From contig JAEUIU010000053.1 of NCBI GenBank assembly GCA_016795065.1, positions 1 through 64,000 on the forward strand: 64,000 nt of DNA, written 5' to 3'. Made by a program: the position numbers and the translations under genes. The notes under the pieces were generated by a model. That model saw only the letters and a list, made by a program, of their open reading frames with translations, did no database searches and was not told the origin of the DNA. Origin of the DNA: Phycisphaerae bacterium (GTDB lineage: Bacteria; Planctomycetota; Phycisphaerae; Phycisphaerales; SM1A02). This document shows, one piece after another, positions 53,062 through 61,889 of this stretch; the first letter of the stretch is position 1, and each line of letters starts with the position of its first letter.

Positions 53062-56016
53062 TCAGGGGGCACAGAAATCGGACGCCAACTGGACGCAGGT
53101 TGCGTCCCAGCTCACGGTGCAGCAGGAGTCATCCAGCACGCAAATGAAGGTGCAGCAGCCGAAGTCATTGCAGTAGGGTTCGGAGTGCTCCTTGAAGCAG
53201 TTTCCTGCGTCAGAGGAACCGCAGAAGACGTCTGCCTCGCAGATGTCGCAGGACTCGCCGGCGAGCACCGCGCAGACCGTGTCCCACTCGATGTCGCAGC
53301 AGTACTTGTCCTGATTGCAGACGTCCTCGCAGCAGTTCTGATCAGAGCAGGCCGGTCCGAGATGCGGTGCACAGCAGTTGCCAGCTTCTGGGTCGCCGCA
53401 GTCGGGCTCTGGGCAAGGCGTCTCGCAGGCGCTCTGGGTCCGGGCAAGCTGGACGCAAACCGAGTCCCAGGTGCCGCCGTTGAGTTCGCAGCAGAAGGGA
53501 TCCAACGCGCAGACCGCCTCGCAGCAGTTGGCGTCATCGCAAAGCGGGTAGGCGTGCGGTTCGCAGCATGTTCCGGCACAGGGGTCACCACATTCGTCCA
53601 CACAGCCGCAGGCCGATTCCTCGCGAGCCAGGCCCGCACAGGCAATGTCCCACTGGGTGTCGCAGCAGAAGGAGTCGGTCGCACAGACTGCCTCGCAGCA
53701 GTTGGTGTCGGCGCAGGCCGGCAGCTCGTGCTCGTTGCAGCAATCGCCGGTATTGAAGTCGCCGCATTCGGGGAGGTCGCAAAGCCCGGGGCGACGGCGT
53801 GTGCCCTTTGCCAAGTCGACGCACGCCGCGTCCCACACTGTCGCGCAGCACACCGGGTCGACATTGCAGACCGCGTTGCAACATTCGGTGTCGTTGCAGG
53901 CCGGGAAGGCCTTCGCGACGAAACAGCTCCCGGCGGCGGAGTTGCCGCAGAGGCCGCGGCAGCGTTCCTCGGCAATGTCAGCGCAGAGGCCGTCCCACTT
54001 GCTGCCGCAGCAGAATGGGTCGATGGTGCAGACCGCGTCGCAACAGGCGGCGTCGTCGCAGAAGGGTTGAGTGTGGGGAGCGAAGCAGGATCCGGCGCAC
54101 CAGTTGCCGCAGCCGATGTCGCCGCAGCACAAGGAGCGGGCAATGAGGGCACAGTCGGCGTCCCATTGGACCGAGCAGCAACGGGGGTCGAGCGCACAGA
54201 CGCCCGAGCAGCAGGACTCATCATCACAGCCCGGGTTGGAGTGCCCCTCGAAGCAGCTTCCGATGCAGGGGCAGTTCCAGCCAATCTCGGGGCGGCAACT
54301 TGCCAGAGCTTCGCTGACACAATGGCTGTCCCAGGCCTCAATGCAACAGACCGGGTCGGTCGCGCAGACCACATTGCAGCACGCGGGGTCTTCGCAGCCC
54401 GGCGTGCCATGGGAGCTGGTGCAAGAATCCGGACCCGGGCAAGCCGCTTGTCCGAAGCAGACTCCGTAGGCGTAGAGGGCGCAATGCTCGTCCCAGGTGG
54501 TGGCACAACAGATCGGGTCGATGTCGCAGACGGCCGTGCAGCAGATGGGCTCGTTGCAACCGGGCAGGGTATGAGCGATCAGGCAGGAGCCTCGATTTGG
54601 GCAGCCGGTGCCCTTGCCGCACACTCCGAGAGCGATTTCGACACACACCGCGTCCCACCGAACCTCGCAGCAGAAGGGGTCCAGCGACGTGCAGACGTCG
54701 ACGCAACAGCCAGCGTCCTCGCAACCGGGGAGGTAGGCGGACGGGACGAAGCAGGATCGCGAGATGGCCGACCCGCAGCTTCGGATCGGGTCGGCGCACA
54801 AGGCTTCGGCATAACTCACGCATACGCCGTCCCACTGGTCCGAACAGCAGAACGGGTCGACCTTGCAGACCGCATCGCAGCAATCCGGATCGGAGCAGGC
54901 GCCGTTGCCGTGGGCCTCGAAGCAGGAACCTGTGGTGATGTCACCGCAATCGGTGCAGACGATCGGGGCCAGATTGGCGCATTCCTGATCCCACTGGAAG
55001 ACACAGCAGTTCGGGTCCACCGCACAGACCGCTTCGCAGCAGCCGGCATCGTCGCAGCCGGGGCTTCGATGGCGCACAAAGCACGATCCCTTGCCCGTCG
55101 CGCCGCAGTTGACCGTCTCGGTGCACAGGGCGGACGCGGCGTTCTTGCAGGCGACGTCCCAGGTCACGACACAGCAGAACTCGTCGAAGAGGCACACCGT
55201 CGCGCAGCACTCCAAGTCGTTGCAGCCTGGATTGACATGCACGTCCTTGCAGGCGCCCGAGGCAGGATCTCCGCATAGGCAGTTGGTCAGCGTGCAGATC
55301 GCCCGAGCCGCTTCGACGCAGCTCACGTCCCATTGGCTATCGCAGCAGAACTCATCCAGTGCGCAGACGCTCTCGCAGCAGTCCACGTCATCGCAGAATG
55401 GCGTTGCGTGGGCCACGCAGCAGTTGCCAGCGGCCGGATCCCCGCACCCCGGGCAGAAGAAGGCCGACCACTGGACGCAAACCTCATCCCAGGTCACTGA
55501 GCAGCAGACCGGGTCGACCGCACAGACCTTCGCGCAGCAGGTTGGATCGTTGCAGCCGAAGGTCTCATGCACGTGGTTGCAACGTCCGGCGCCGGGGGCG
55601 TCGCAGCCGTTGCAGACGAGTTCCGCACTGGCGGCGCAATCGGCGTCCCAGGCAACGGTGCAACAGTAGTCCAGCCCGGGAAGCGAGCAGACGTAATTGC
55701 AGCAGTTGGATTCGTTGCAGCCGGGCCCGCCATTCTCGCTGAGGCAGGAGTTGGAGGAGAGGCCGCAGGAACTGCAGAACTTGACCGCGAGAGCCACGCA
55801 CAGGTCATCCCACGCCGTCTCGCAACAGGCAGGTTCGATGGAGCAGACGATGCCGCAGCACTCGCTGTCGTTACAGCCTGGCGAGTCGAGGGACACCTCG
55901 ACGCAGCTATGTTCGGCGATGCCGCAGATCTCGGGCGGTTCGCCACCCAAGGCCGGCTGGGCGAGGAGGGCGAGGGCGGCTGCCGCGGCGGTGGTGACGA
56001 GAGCGGTGAATCGCAT
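53062..56016 (-). CDS. Exported protein of 17 cysteine-rich repeats
   Basis: A 984-residue protein with leader MRFTALVTTAAAAALALLAQ ending at ALG. The rest is 17 tandem units of about 56 residues. The common pattern is C-x-x-x-H-x-x-P-x-C-(N/D)-D-x-x-C-C-x-x-V-C-x-x-D-x-x-C-C-x-x-x-W-D-x-x-C-x-x-x-A-x-x-x-C. Each unit has roughly ten cysteines, so about 170 in all, and an invariant Trp-Asp. The last unit ends LASDFCAP at the C-terminus. It must fold outside the cytoplasm with many disulfides; metal binding cannot be excluded. It starts at ATG 56016, 88 bp after the metalloprotease stop on the same strand, so co-transcription is possible. No anchor or catalytic site is seen. Confidence 0.9.
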   Translation of the reverse strand: MRFTALVTTAAAAALALLAQPALGGEPPEICGIAEHSCVEVSLDSPGCNDSECCGIVCSIEPACCETAWDDLCVALAVKFCSSCGLSSNSCLSENGGPGCNESNCCNYVCSLPGLDYCCTVAWDADCAASAELVCNGCDAPGAGRCNHVHETFGCNDPTCCAKVCAVDPVCCSVTWDEVCVQWSAFFCPGCGDPAAGNCCVAHATPFCDDVDCCESVCALDEFCCDSQWDVSCVEAARAICTLTNCLCGDPASGACKDVHVNPGCNDLECCATVCLFDEFCCVVTWDVACKNAASALCTETVNCGATGKGSCFVRHRSPGCDDAGCCEAVCAVDPNCCVFQWDQECANLAPIVCTDCGDITTGSCFEAHGNGACSDPDCCDAVCKVDPFCCSDQWDGVCVSYAEALCADPIRSCGSAISRSCFVPSAYLPGCEDAGCCVDVCTSLDPFCCEVRWDAVCVEIALGVCGKGTGCPNRGSCLIAHTLPGCNEPICCTAVCDIDPICCATTWDEHCALYAYGVCFGQAACPGPDSCTSSHGTPGCEDPACCNVVCATDPVCCIEAWDSHCVSEALASCRPEIGWNCPCIGSCFEGHSNPGCDDESCCSGVCALDPRCCSVQWDADCALIARSLCCGDIGCGNWCAGSCFAPHTQPFCDDAACCDAVCTIDPFCCGSKWDGLCADIAEERCRGLCGNSAAGSCFVAKAFPACNDTECCNAVCNVDPVCCATVWDAACVDLAKGTRRRPGLCDLPECGDFNTGDCCNEHELPACADTNCCEAVCATDSFCCDTQWDIACAGLAREESACGCVDECGDPCAGTCCEPHAYPLCDDANCCEAVCALDPFCCELNGGTWDSVCVQLARTQSACETPCPEPDCGDPEAGNCCAPHLGPACSDQNCCEDVCNQDKYCCDIEWDTVCAVLAGESCDICEADVFCGSSDAGNCFKEHSEPYCNDFGCCTFICVLDDSCCTVSWDATCVQLASDFCAP

Positions 56017-56104
56017 GAGTCTGGTGGCCAGGGGGCGAAATGGAGGGAAGGGGCGTAGCCGGCTCGACGAATGGGCGTCGCGATCGGTTCAGCGCTCGTT
56101 CATC

Positions 56105-58897
56105 TCATGGAAGGGTCGGAAGGAGGAAGTAGGCCGAGCCGGAGTTGAGGCCGGTGTCGTCGTCGAAGGGGGCAGTGAAGAGGGCCCGGATGGTCGCCCC
56201 ATCGTTGAAGATGGAACAGGATGTGCCGAACTGGTCGCCGCCCTGGGTATCGGTCGGCATGTTTGGATTGACCGCACTCCAGGTCAGCGAACCCGCAGGC
56301 TTGCGTCGAATGAAGCCCAGGCCCGAATCAATCAGCGTCCCGACCGCGACTTCCTGATCAAATCGGGGCGCGCCGGCAGCCAGCCAGACCGCACCGTCGA
56401 CGGCAATGCTGATCGATACGGACGCACCGAAACGGTCGGAGGGAGAGGCATCGCTCAACGTGAACGTCTGGCGGTGTTGCCACTGGTTGAGGTTGGTTCG
56501 CTCGTAGACGTACACCGCGCCACGGCCCCCATCGCGGCCAGGTGCGCCGATCGCCAGCCAATTGTCGGCAATTGCCACCGCCTCGCCGAATCGGTCGCCG
56601 GGCTCACTGAGACCGGCGCTCAACTCGATCGTGGCCCCGGTGCTCGGGAAGGTGCTATTGGCCGAAATGGTCCGCTCGTAGGCGCGGACCCGGCCGGTGT
56701 CGTCGTCAAAGCCAGGAGCGCCAGCTACCAGGATCGCCCGCTGGAGAAGCGTGACAGGATTCTGCGTAATGAGCGTGACGAAGTTGTCGCTGGCCAGTGA
56801 CCAACCGAAGTCAGCCCCAACCGAGGACTGCGGGAGGACGATCTTCTTGGAGAGGGTCGTCGTGTTGGCGTCGAGGTAACGGTAGATGTACACCGCTCCC
56901 TTTCCGCTGTTGCCTTGCGGCGCTCCGACGAAGAGCGTGTGGTTGCTGTCCGCGGGAATGCGGGTCATGTTGACGGAGAAGCCGAACCAATCATGGGGCT
57001 TCCCATCGGCTGCGGCCAAGGCCTTTCGCTCAAGCCAGGCGCCGTCGTTGTCGGACGAGAAGACGTAGGCCATGCCCGCCTCGAGGTCCCCATCGACATC
57101 GGCGCGGTACGCGCCGACGACGGCGAACTCCCGCTTGGGAGCCAAGGCGGGCGGGATGTAGGACCAGGTGTCGACCGCTCGACCGAAGTTGGCGCCAGGA
57201 TCGGGATCGGCAGCGGTGAGCTTGGCCTGTTGGGTTCCCGCGGAGTTGAAGACATACGCCGCTCCGGCGTTAGCGCCTGCCTCGTCATCGCCGTAGGCGC
57301 CCAACACCGCGTTGAGCGGCAGGGTCTGACCGCTGGGGACAAGGCCACGACCCATCGCGGCCGAGAAGCCAGCCGCGTCGAGGACGCGGCTGTCGCCCGC
57401 ATCGTTGGGGTAGAACTTGCTCGGAAGGTCACCGCACTCGTCGGGCACGCCGTCCTTGTCCTCATCCTCACTGAAGCCGAGAGCGATGTCGCACTCGTCC
57501 GGAGCCCCGTTCTCGTTGCAATCCTCGCTCGTTCCGTCGATGACGTCGACGATGTCCGGGATTCCGTTGCTATTGCAGTCGACGGTCGGTTCGTCCGAGC
57601 AGCGGAAGTTCGAGACCGCCAACGCCGTCAGGTCAATCGTCCTCGAATTGTCGGCCGCGGCGCTGGTGGAGCCAGCCACGCCCGTGGCATGACCGTCGTA
57701 GAAGACGCTCGGATTCGAGAAGTACGGAATGCGCGTGCCGGGGTCATAGGCCATCACCGTGCGCCAGAGCGTGGACGAGCCGCCGGTAAAGCGGTAGCCA
57801 TTCGAGTACGGGAAATAGCCGCCATCGTCGCATCCGCCGCCGTCGCCAACAGCGTGGCAGCAGCCAAAGTTGTGGCCGAGTTCATGGGCGGGCACATAGC
57901 TGCCCAGGCACGTATCGGCGACGACGCTAAAGCCGTAGCTCTCATCATCGTCGAAGAGGTAAGCGACGCCGCATGCGCCGGCGGTGTCGGCGACAAGCTG
58001 GACGAGATCGGCCGCGTAGAGATCCCGCAAGGTGTGAATGAAGTCACCGACGCCGTCATCGGCGACTCGCAGGGCGTCGAGGTCCGTGCCGATGTCCCCG
58101 GATTCGGGAAAGTCGAAGCCGAAAATCTCGACGAGGCGAACGCGATTGTCGTTCTCGCTGTTCTTGAGCGCCGTGTTGGTATCGACCATCGCCGCTTCGA
58201 TGAGGATCTTCGTCGCAGTCGAGCCGCCGTTTTCGGCGATGGCGGCGGGCGTCACGATGACCAGGACATCTTGCATCGACGCCGCATCGGCGCAGCCTCC
58301 GGCGATGCCGCCTTCGCCTTCCTGTTGACCTGCCTTCGCGACTGCGGAGAAGACCTGGCAGCCATCCTGTTCGGCTGGACCGAAGGGGCGGAAGGTCAAC
58401 GACTGTCTCGCATCTTCGAGCGGACGGACGATCGCCTCGAATCCGTCGCGGGCTCGGATGAAGCCGCCGACCTGGCCGTCACTGACGACGATGCGGGCCT
58501 CCGAGCCGAGTGCCGTTCCGATCGTCGGGTCCCCGACGAAGGAGTAGACATGCGAGCCGAGGTACGTCTTGGTGCGTTCGACCAGCTTCATCCTCACGGG
58601 GCCGAAGGCCGAGGGGAGTTCGATGACCGACCCTTCGACCATCATGCTCAGGGTCGCGGCGTTGAGTCGCGATTCGCCAAAGGGCACGGCCTCGACATCG
58701 GTCGGAATCGGGGCGAGCGCCTCAGCCCGTTCGACTCGTGAACGCGATCCCGCGGTATCAGGCTTGTGCTGGTCGGGTCGAGGGGGAGCGGAGACACCCG
58801 CATGAGCCGCCGCGACGGCGAGCGCCAGCGACGAGATCCCGCCAATGAGGCGCGTGGACAGGGCAATGGATCCGAATCGGGGCAGCGACACGCGCAT
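56105..58897 (-). CDS. Exported metzincin-type metalloprotease with FG-GAP propeller
   Basis: A 930-residue exported protein. The leader includes LSTRLIGGISSLALAVAAAH. The zinc site HELGHNFGCCH at residues 338-348 fits HExxHxxGxxH, and VMAY downstream is the Met-turn, so it belongs with the reprolysin-like metzincins. A pro-region of about 200 residues precedes the catalytic domain. Asp/Asn-rich thrombospondin-3-like segments follow (DCNSNGIPDIVDVI, DCNENGAPDECDIA, DKDGVPDECGD). The C-terminal 400 residues are FG-GAP/integrin-like repeats (GDRFGEAVAIADNWLAIGAPG in part, SDRFGASVSIS). ATG 58897 has a strong GGAGGA upstream; the longer frame to 59110 is rejected. Probably a secreted protease; the substrate is unknown. 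Confidence 0.92.
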   Translation of the reverse strand: MRVSLPRFGSIALSTRLIGGISSLALAVAAAHAGVSAPPRPDQHKPDTAGSRSRVERAEALAPIPTDVEAVPFGESRLNAATLSMMVEGSVIELPSAFGPVRMKLVERTKTYLGSHVYSFVGDPTIGTALGSEARIVVSDGQVGGFIRARDGFEAIVRPLEDARQSLTFRPFGPAEQDGCQVFSAVAKAGQQEGEGGIAGGCADAASMQDVLVIVTPAAIAENGGSTATKILIEAAMVDTNTALKNSENDNRVRLVEIFGFDFPESGDIGTDLDALRVADDGVGDFIHTLRDLYAADLVQLVADTAGACGVAYLFDDDESYGFSVVADTCLGSYVPAHELGHNFGCCHAVGDGGGCDDGGYFPYSNGYRFTGGSSTLWRTVMAYDPGTRIPYFSNPSVFYDGHATGVAGSTSAAADNSRTIDLTALAVSNFRCSDEPTVDCNSNGIPDIVDVIDGTSEDCNENGAPDECDIALGFSEDEDKDGVPDECGDLPSKFYPNDAGDSRVLDAAGFSAAMGRGLVPSGQTLPLNAVLGAYGDDEAGANAGAAYVFNSAGTQQAKLTAADPDPGANFGRAVDTWSYIPPALAPKREFAVVGAYRADVDGDLEAGMAYVFSSDNDGAWLERKALAAADGKPHDWFGFSVNMTRIPADSNHTLFVGAPQGNSGKGAVYIYRYLDANTTTLSKKIVLPQSSVGADFGWSLASDNFVTLITQNPVTLLQRAILVAGAPGFDDDTGRVRAYERTISANSTFPSTGATIELSAGLSEPGDRFGEAVAIADNWLAIGAPGRDGGRGAVYVYERTNLNQWQHRQTFTLSDASPSDRFGASVSISIAVDGAVWLAAGAPRFDQEVAVGTLIDSGLGFIRRKPAGSLTWSAVNPNMPTDTQGGDQFGTSCSIFNDGATIRALFTAPFDDDTGLNSGSAYFLLPTLP

Positions 58898-58901
58898 GCA
58901 A

Positions 58902-58907
58902 TCCTCC
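58902..58907 (-). promoter_or_regulatory. Ribosome binding site for the metalloprotease gene
   Basis: GGAGGA on the minus strand lies four bases before ATG 58897 and decides this start over the upstream frame. The gap 58898-59188 otherwise shows no gene; a GGCCT-GAAC-AGGCC hairpin at about 59162-59175 may help terminate uppS. Confidence 0.8.
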
Positions 58908-59188
58908 GCGAGGGCAATGGACGACACCTCGCTCGCGATCGAGGGCACCACCCGATGGCCATGGGCCATGTGACCGCCGGTTCGCGAGGGAACCGATAAC
59001 GGATCGTGAGGGATGCGACCTGGAAGCGAGCGGGCCGGTACGGTCCGTTGGCGACGGGCCGTAAGTTCCGACCAGATCAAAGAATACTTGTGGCTTCCAC
59101 ACCCTGCCAAGCGGTGGGGCGTCGTTTGAGGTTCTTTTTCGCCAGCCGCCGCTCCAGGGACGGCCTGAACAGGCCTCGGACCTAGAGG

Positions 59189-59995
59189 TCAGGTCTTTGC
59201 CGGTTCGCCAACATCGCCAAAGCGCCGCTGCCGGGAGGCGTAGTCGCGGAGGGCCTCATGGAGTTCCGAGGGCCCAAAGTCGGGCCAGAGCGTGTTCGCC
59301 ACGAAGAGTTCAGCGTAACTGATCTGCCAGAGGAGGTAGTTGGAGATCCGACGCTCGCCGGCGGTGCGAATCAGAAGGTCTGGGTCGGGGAGCCCGTGGG
59401 TATAGAGATGCTCTTCGATGGTCGCCTCGGTGATCGCGTCGGGGGCAAGCTCGCCCCGAGCGACGCGCTGTGCGATCGCACGCGTGGCATCCACCAGTTC
59501 TGTTCGCGATCCGTAATTCAACGCCAAGCAGAGGGTCAAGGCGGTGCAATGGGCAGTGGCCCGTTCAGCCTCGTCCAAGGCATCCAGGACCGGTGTGGGC
59601 ATGCCATCCCGGCGCCCGATCCGCCGAAAGCGGATGTTGTTGCGGATCATCGTCTCGCACTGCGAGCGGATGAACTCCCGGCAGAGTTCCATGAGGGCTG
59701 CAACCTCGTCGGCCGGCCGCTTCCAGTTCTCGCTGGAGAAGGAGTAGAGGGTGAGGGCCTCGATCCCGAGGGTCTTGCACTCTTCGACGATGGTCAAAAC
59801 GGTTTTCGCGCCAGCGCGATGGCCCAACGCTCGGGGCAGGCCGCGTGACTGGGCCCATCGCCCGTTGCCGTCCATGATGATGGCAACATGCCGCGGGAGG
59901 CGGGCCCGAAGAAGACCAGCCGGTAGCTCGGCTGGCGAATCGGCCGGCGGGGAAGCGGCGGGTGGGTCAGCAGGATTGGGCCGAACGAGCGTCAC
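59189..59995 (-). CDS. uppS: Isoprenyl transferase (undecaprenyl diphosphate synthase)
   Basis: Makes the C55 lipid carrier diphosphate used in cell wall and polysaccharide assembly by cis-condensation of isopentenyl diphosphate. The signature HVAIIMDGNGRWA is at residues 36-48, with catalytic Asp42. Other family blocks are GHRAGAKT, LTLYSFSSENWKRP, NYGSRTELVDA and the RTAGERRISNYLLWQ-Y-E segment near the C-terminus. The 268 residues include a Pro/Ala-rich N-terminal extension of about 35. It starts at GTG 59995, 39 bp after purA on the same strand, so the two are likely one transcript. Confidence 0.95.
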   Translation of the reverse strand: MTLVRPNPADPPAASPPADSPAELPAGLLRARLPRHVAIIMDGNGRWAQSRGLPRALGHRAGAKTVLTIVEECKTLGIEALTLYSFSSENWKRPADEVAALMELCREFIRSQCETMIRNNIRFRRIGRRDGMPTPVLDALDEAERATAHCTALTLCLALNYGSRTELVDATRAIAQRVARGELAPDAITEATIEEHLYTHGLPDPDLLIRTAGERRISNYLLWQISYAELFVANTLWPDFGPSELHEALRDYASRQRRFGDVGEPAKT

Positions 59996-60034
59996 GGAAG
60001 AACGGATAAGGGAACCAGGCGGCGGCGAGGAACG

Positions 60035-61396
60035 TCAGACGCCGACCAACGTGCGGCCACCGAGCGTCTGGTTTCGCTCGGGCCCGACACTGATGATCTC
60101 GATCGGGACGCCCACGAACTCCTCGATACGCTCAAGGTAGCGGCGGGCGTTCGGCGGAAGTGAAGATCGCTCGTCACAATCACGAAGTTCTTCGGACCAG
60201 CCCGGCAGAGTTTCGTAGATCGGTTCGACCAGGCCAAGCCGATCGGCGTCGGGGCGGAAGCGCTGGGTGACGGAACCGTCGGGAAGGCGATAGCCGACGC
60301 AGAGCTTGAGTTCGTCGAACCCGGTCAGGACGTCAAAAAGCGTGCAGGCGATGGCGGTCGCCCCGGCGATCATCGACGAATAGCGGACCGCGACCAGATC
60401 GAGCCATCCGCAGCGACGCGGCCGCCCGGTGGTGGTTCCGTATTCGCGTCCCCGCTCCCGGATCCGTTCGCCGATGGGGTTGATCTGCTCGGTCGGGAAG
60501 GGCCCAGCGCCGACGCGCGTTGAATAGGCCTTCATGATGCCATACACCACGTCGATACGGCTTCCCGGGACACCCGTGCCGGCCGGAATGCCCAGCGTGG
60601 AGCAATTGGAACTGGTCACGTAGGGGTAGGTGCCGTGATCGATGTCCAAGAGGCAAGCGTTGGCGCCTTCGAAGAGGAGCGACTTGCCCTGGTCGAGGCG
60701 GTCATGCAGGAGGTACACCGTGTCGGTGACGTGCGGGCGAATGCGCTCGCCGACGGCGGCGTAGCGCTCGGAGAGTTCGTCGGCCCGCAGCGGACGCGTA
60801 CGAACGCCAAGGGCTTCGAGCTCGGCGGTGCGGATGCCGCAGATGAGGTCGAGCTTGCGACGAAGGATGGTTGGCTCGAGCAGGTCACCGATGCGGATGG
60901 CCGTTGAGCGCGAGATCTTGTCGGCGTAGGCTGGGCCGATGCCGCGACGGGTGGTTCCGATCGAGAGACCGCCATTGTCCTTCCCGGCCTTCGACGAGAG
61001 GAAGTCCTCCAAAGCCGCGTCCTGCTCCTTGTGATAGGGCATGACGACGTGGGCCCGGTCGCTGACCTTCAGGTTCTCGCCAACGAGGACGCCACGCGCC
61101 TGGAGCTTCTCGATCTCCTCGAGGAGCTTCTCCGGATCGATGACGGTGCCATTGCCGACCACGTTCAGCTTCTCGGGATAGAGGATTCCCGAGGGGATCA
61201 GGTGCAGGGCATACTTCTGGTCACCGACGACGACGGTGTGTCCGGCGTTGGCGCCGCCGTTGTAGCGCACGATCGTGTCGTAACGGGCGGTCAGCAGATC
61301 AACGATCTTGCCTTTCCCCTCATCGCCCCACTGGAGGCCGACGACGGCGGCATTGGGAACGGCGGCGGCGATGGAATTCCGAGGGGAGCTGGCCAT
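60035..61396 (-). CDS. purA: Adenylosuccinate synthetase
   Basis: Converts IMP, aspartate and GTP to adenylosuccinate, the first committed step to AMP. The N-terminal GTP-binding motif GDEGKGK lies at residues 24-30, with catalytic Asp25 and His53 in NAGHTVV. The 453 residues include the standard GTTRRGIGPAYADKISR, LFEGANACLLDIDHGTYPYVTSSN, TRVGAGPFPTE and TTTGRPRRCGWLDLVAVRYS blocks. ATG 61396 gives MASSPRNS. It leads into uppS and is divergent from the small zinc-ribbon gene. Confidence 0.97.
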   Translation of the reverse strand: MASSPRNSIAAAVPNAAVVGLQWGDEGKGKIVDLLTARYDTIVRYNGGANAGHTVVVGDQKYALHLIPSGILYPEKLNVVGNGTVIDPEKLLEEIEKLQARGVLVGENLKVSDRAHVVMPYHKEQDAALEDFLSSKAGKDNGGLSIGTTRRGIGPAYADKISRSTAIRIGDLLEPTILRRKLDLICGIRTAELEALGVRTRPLRADELSERYAAVGERIRPHVTDTVYLLHDRLDQGKSLLFEGANACLLDIDHGTYPYVTSSNCSTLGIPAGTGVPGSRIDVVYGIMKAYSTRVGAGPFPTEQINPIGERIRERGREYGTTTGRPRRCGWLDLVAVRYSSMIAGATAIACTLFDVLTGFDELKLCVGYRLPDGSVTQRFRPDADRLGLVEPIYETLPGWSEELRDCDERSSLPPNARRYLERIEEFVGVPIEIISVGPERNQTLGGRTLVGV

Positions 61397-61609
61397 GGCG
61401 GTTACAGGGTGTGTCCCAAAGGGAGAGCAGGTCGGTAACGGGTGGAAAGCGGGTCGTCGATACGAGGAATGGCGAAACCCACGTTGCGCGATCGCGGGGG
61501 CCGCGTTCGCGCCCGGAGGCGATTGTACGGGGACGGGAAAAACTCACACGGCCTTGCATGTATCTGGTTCAAGCCCAAGGCGATCTGGGCCGATACTGCG
61601 TTCGATCCC

Positions 61610-61867
61610 GTGAGTACCTCAGGCTCATCCGCGAACAACGCCCCGCACGGCTCCGGCCGCGATGATGTGGTCCGCATCAAGTGTCCCAAGCTGGATTGCC
61701 AGCGGATCTTGGCGGTTCCGATCAACGCCCGGGGCAAGCTCGTCCGCTGCCGGAACTGCGGCACGAACATCAAGATCCCCGCTGCGCCCCGTCAGGCTCC
61801 GGCGCCACCCCGCGCCGACAAGAACGACCGAGGCGACAAGAAGGACAACGAACGCAGCGCGGCGTGA
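61610..61867 (+). CDS. Small zinc-ribbon protein
   Basis: A short protein of about 85 residues. The only domain is a zinc ribbon, IKCPKLDCQRILAVPI...VRCRNCGTNIKIP, with CX4C and CXXC knuckles, followed by a Pro/Lys/Asp-rich tail. GTG 61610 is proposed because the frame continues open to 61442 without recognisable sequence. It is followed by hemW after 22 bp on the same strand. The function is unknown; such ribbons are often found in small planctomycete proteins. Confidence 0.65.
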   Translation: MSTSGSSANNAPHGSGRDDVVRIKCPKLDCQRILAVPINARGKLVRCRNCGTNIKIPAAPRQAPAPPRADKNDRGDKKDNERSAA

Positions 61868-61889
61868 GGCCCTTCGGTACGCTTTGTGT

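Noticed and set aside
53185..55278. 697-residue plus-strand frame
   Set aside because: Antisense to the 17-repeat Cys protein; its repetitiveness comes from that gene's repeats.
56915..58741. 608-residue plus-strand frame
   Set aside because: Antisense to the metzincin gene with its HExxHxxGxxH site.
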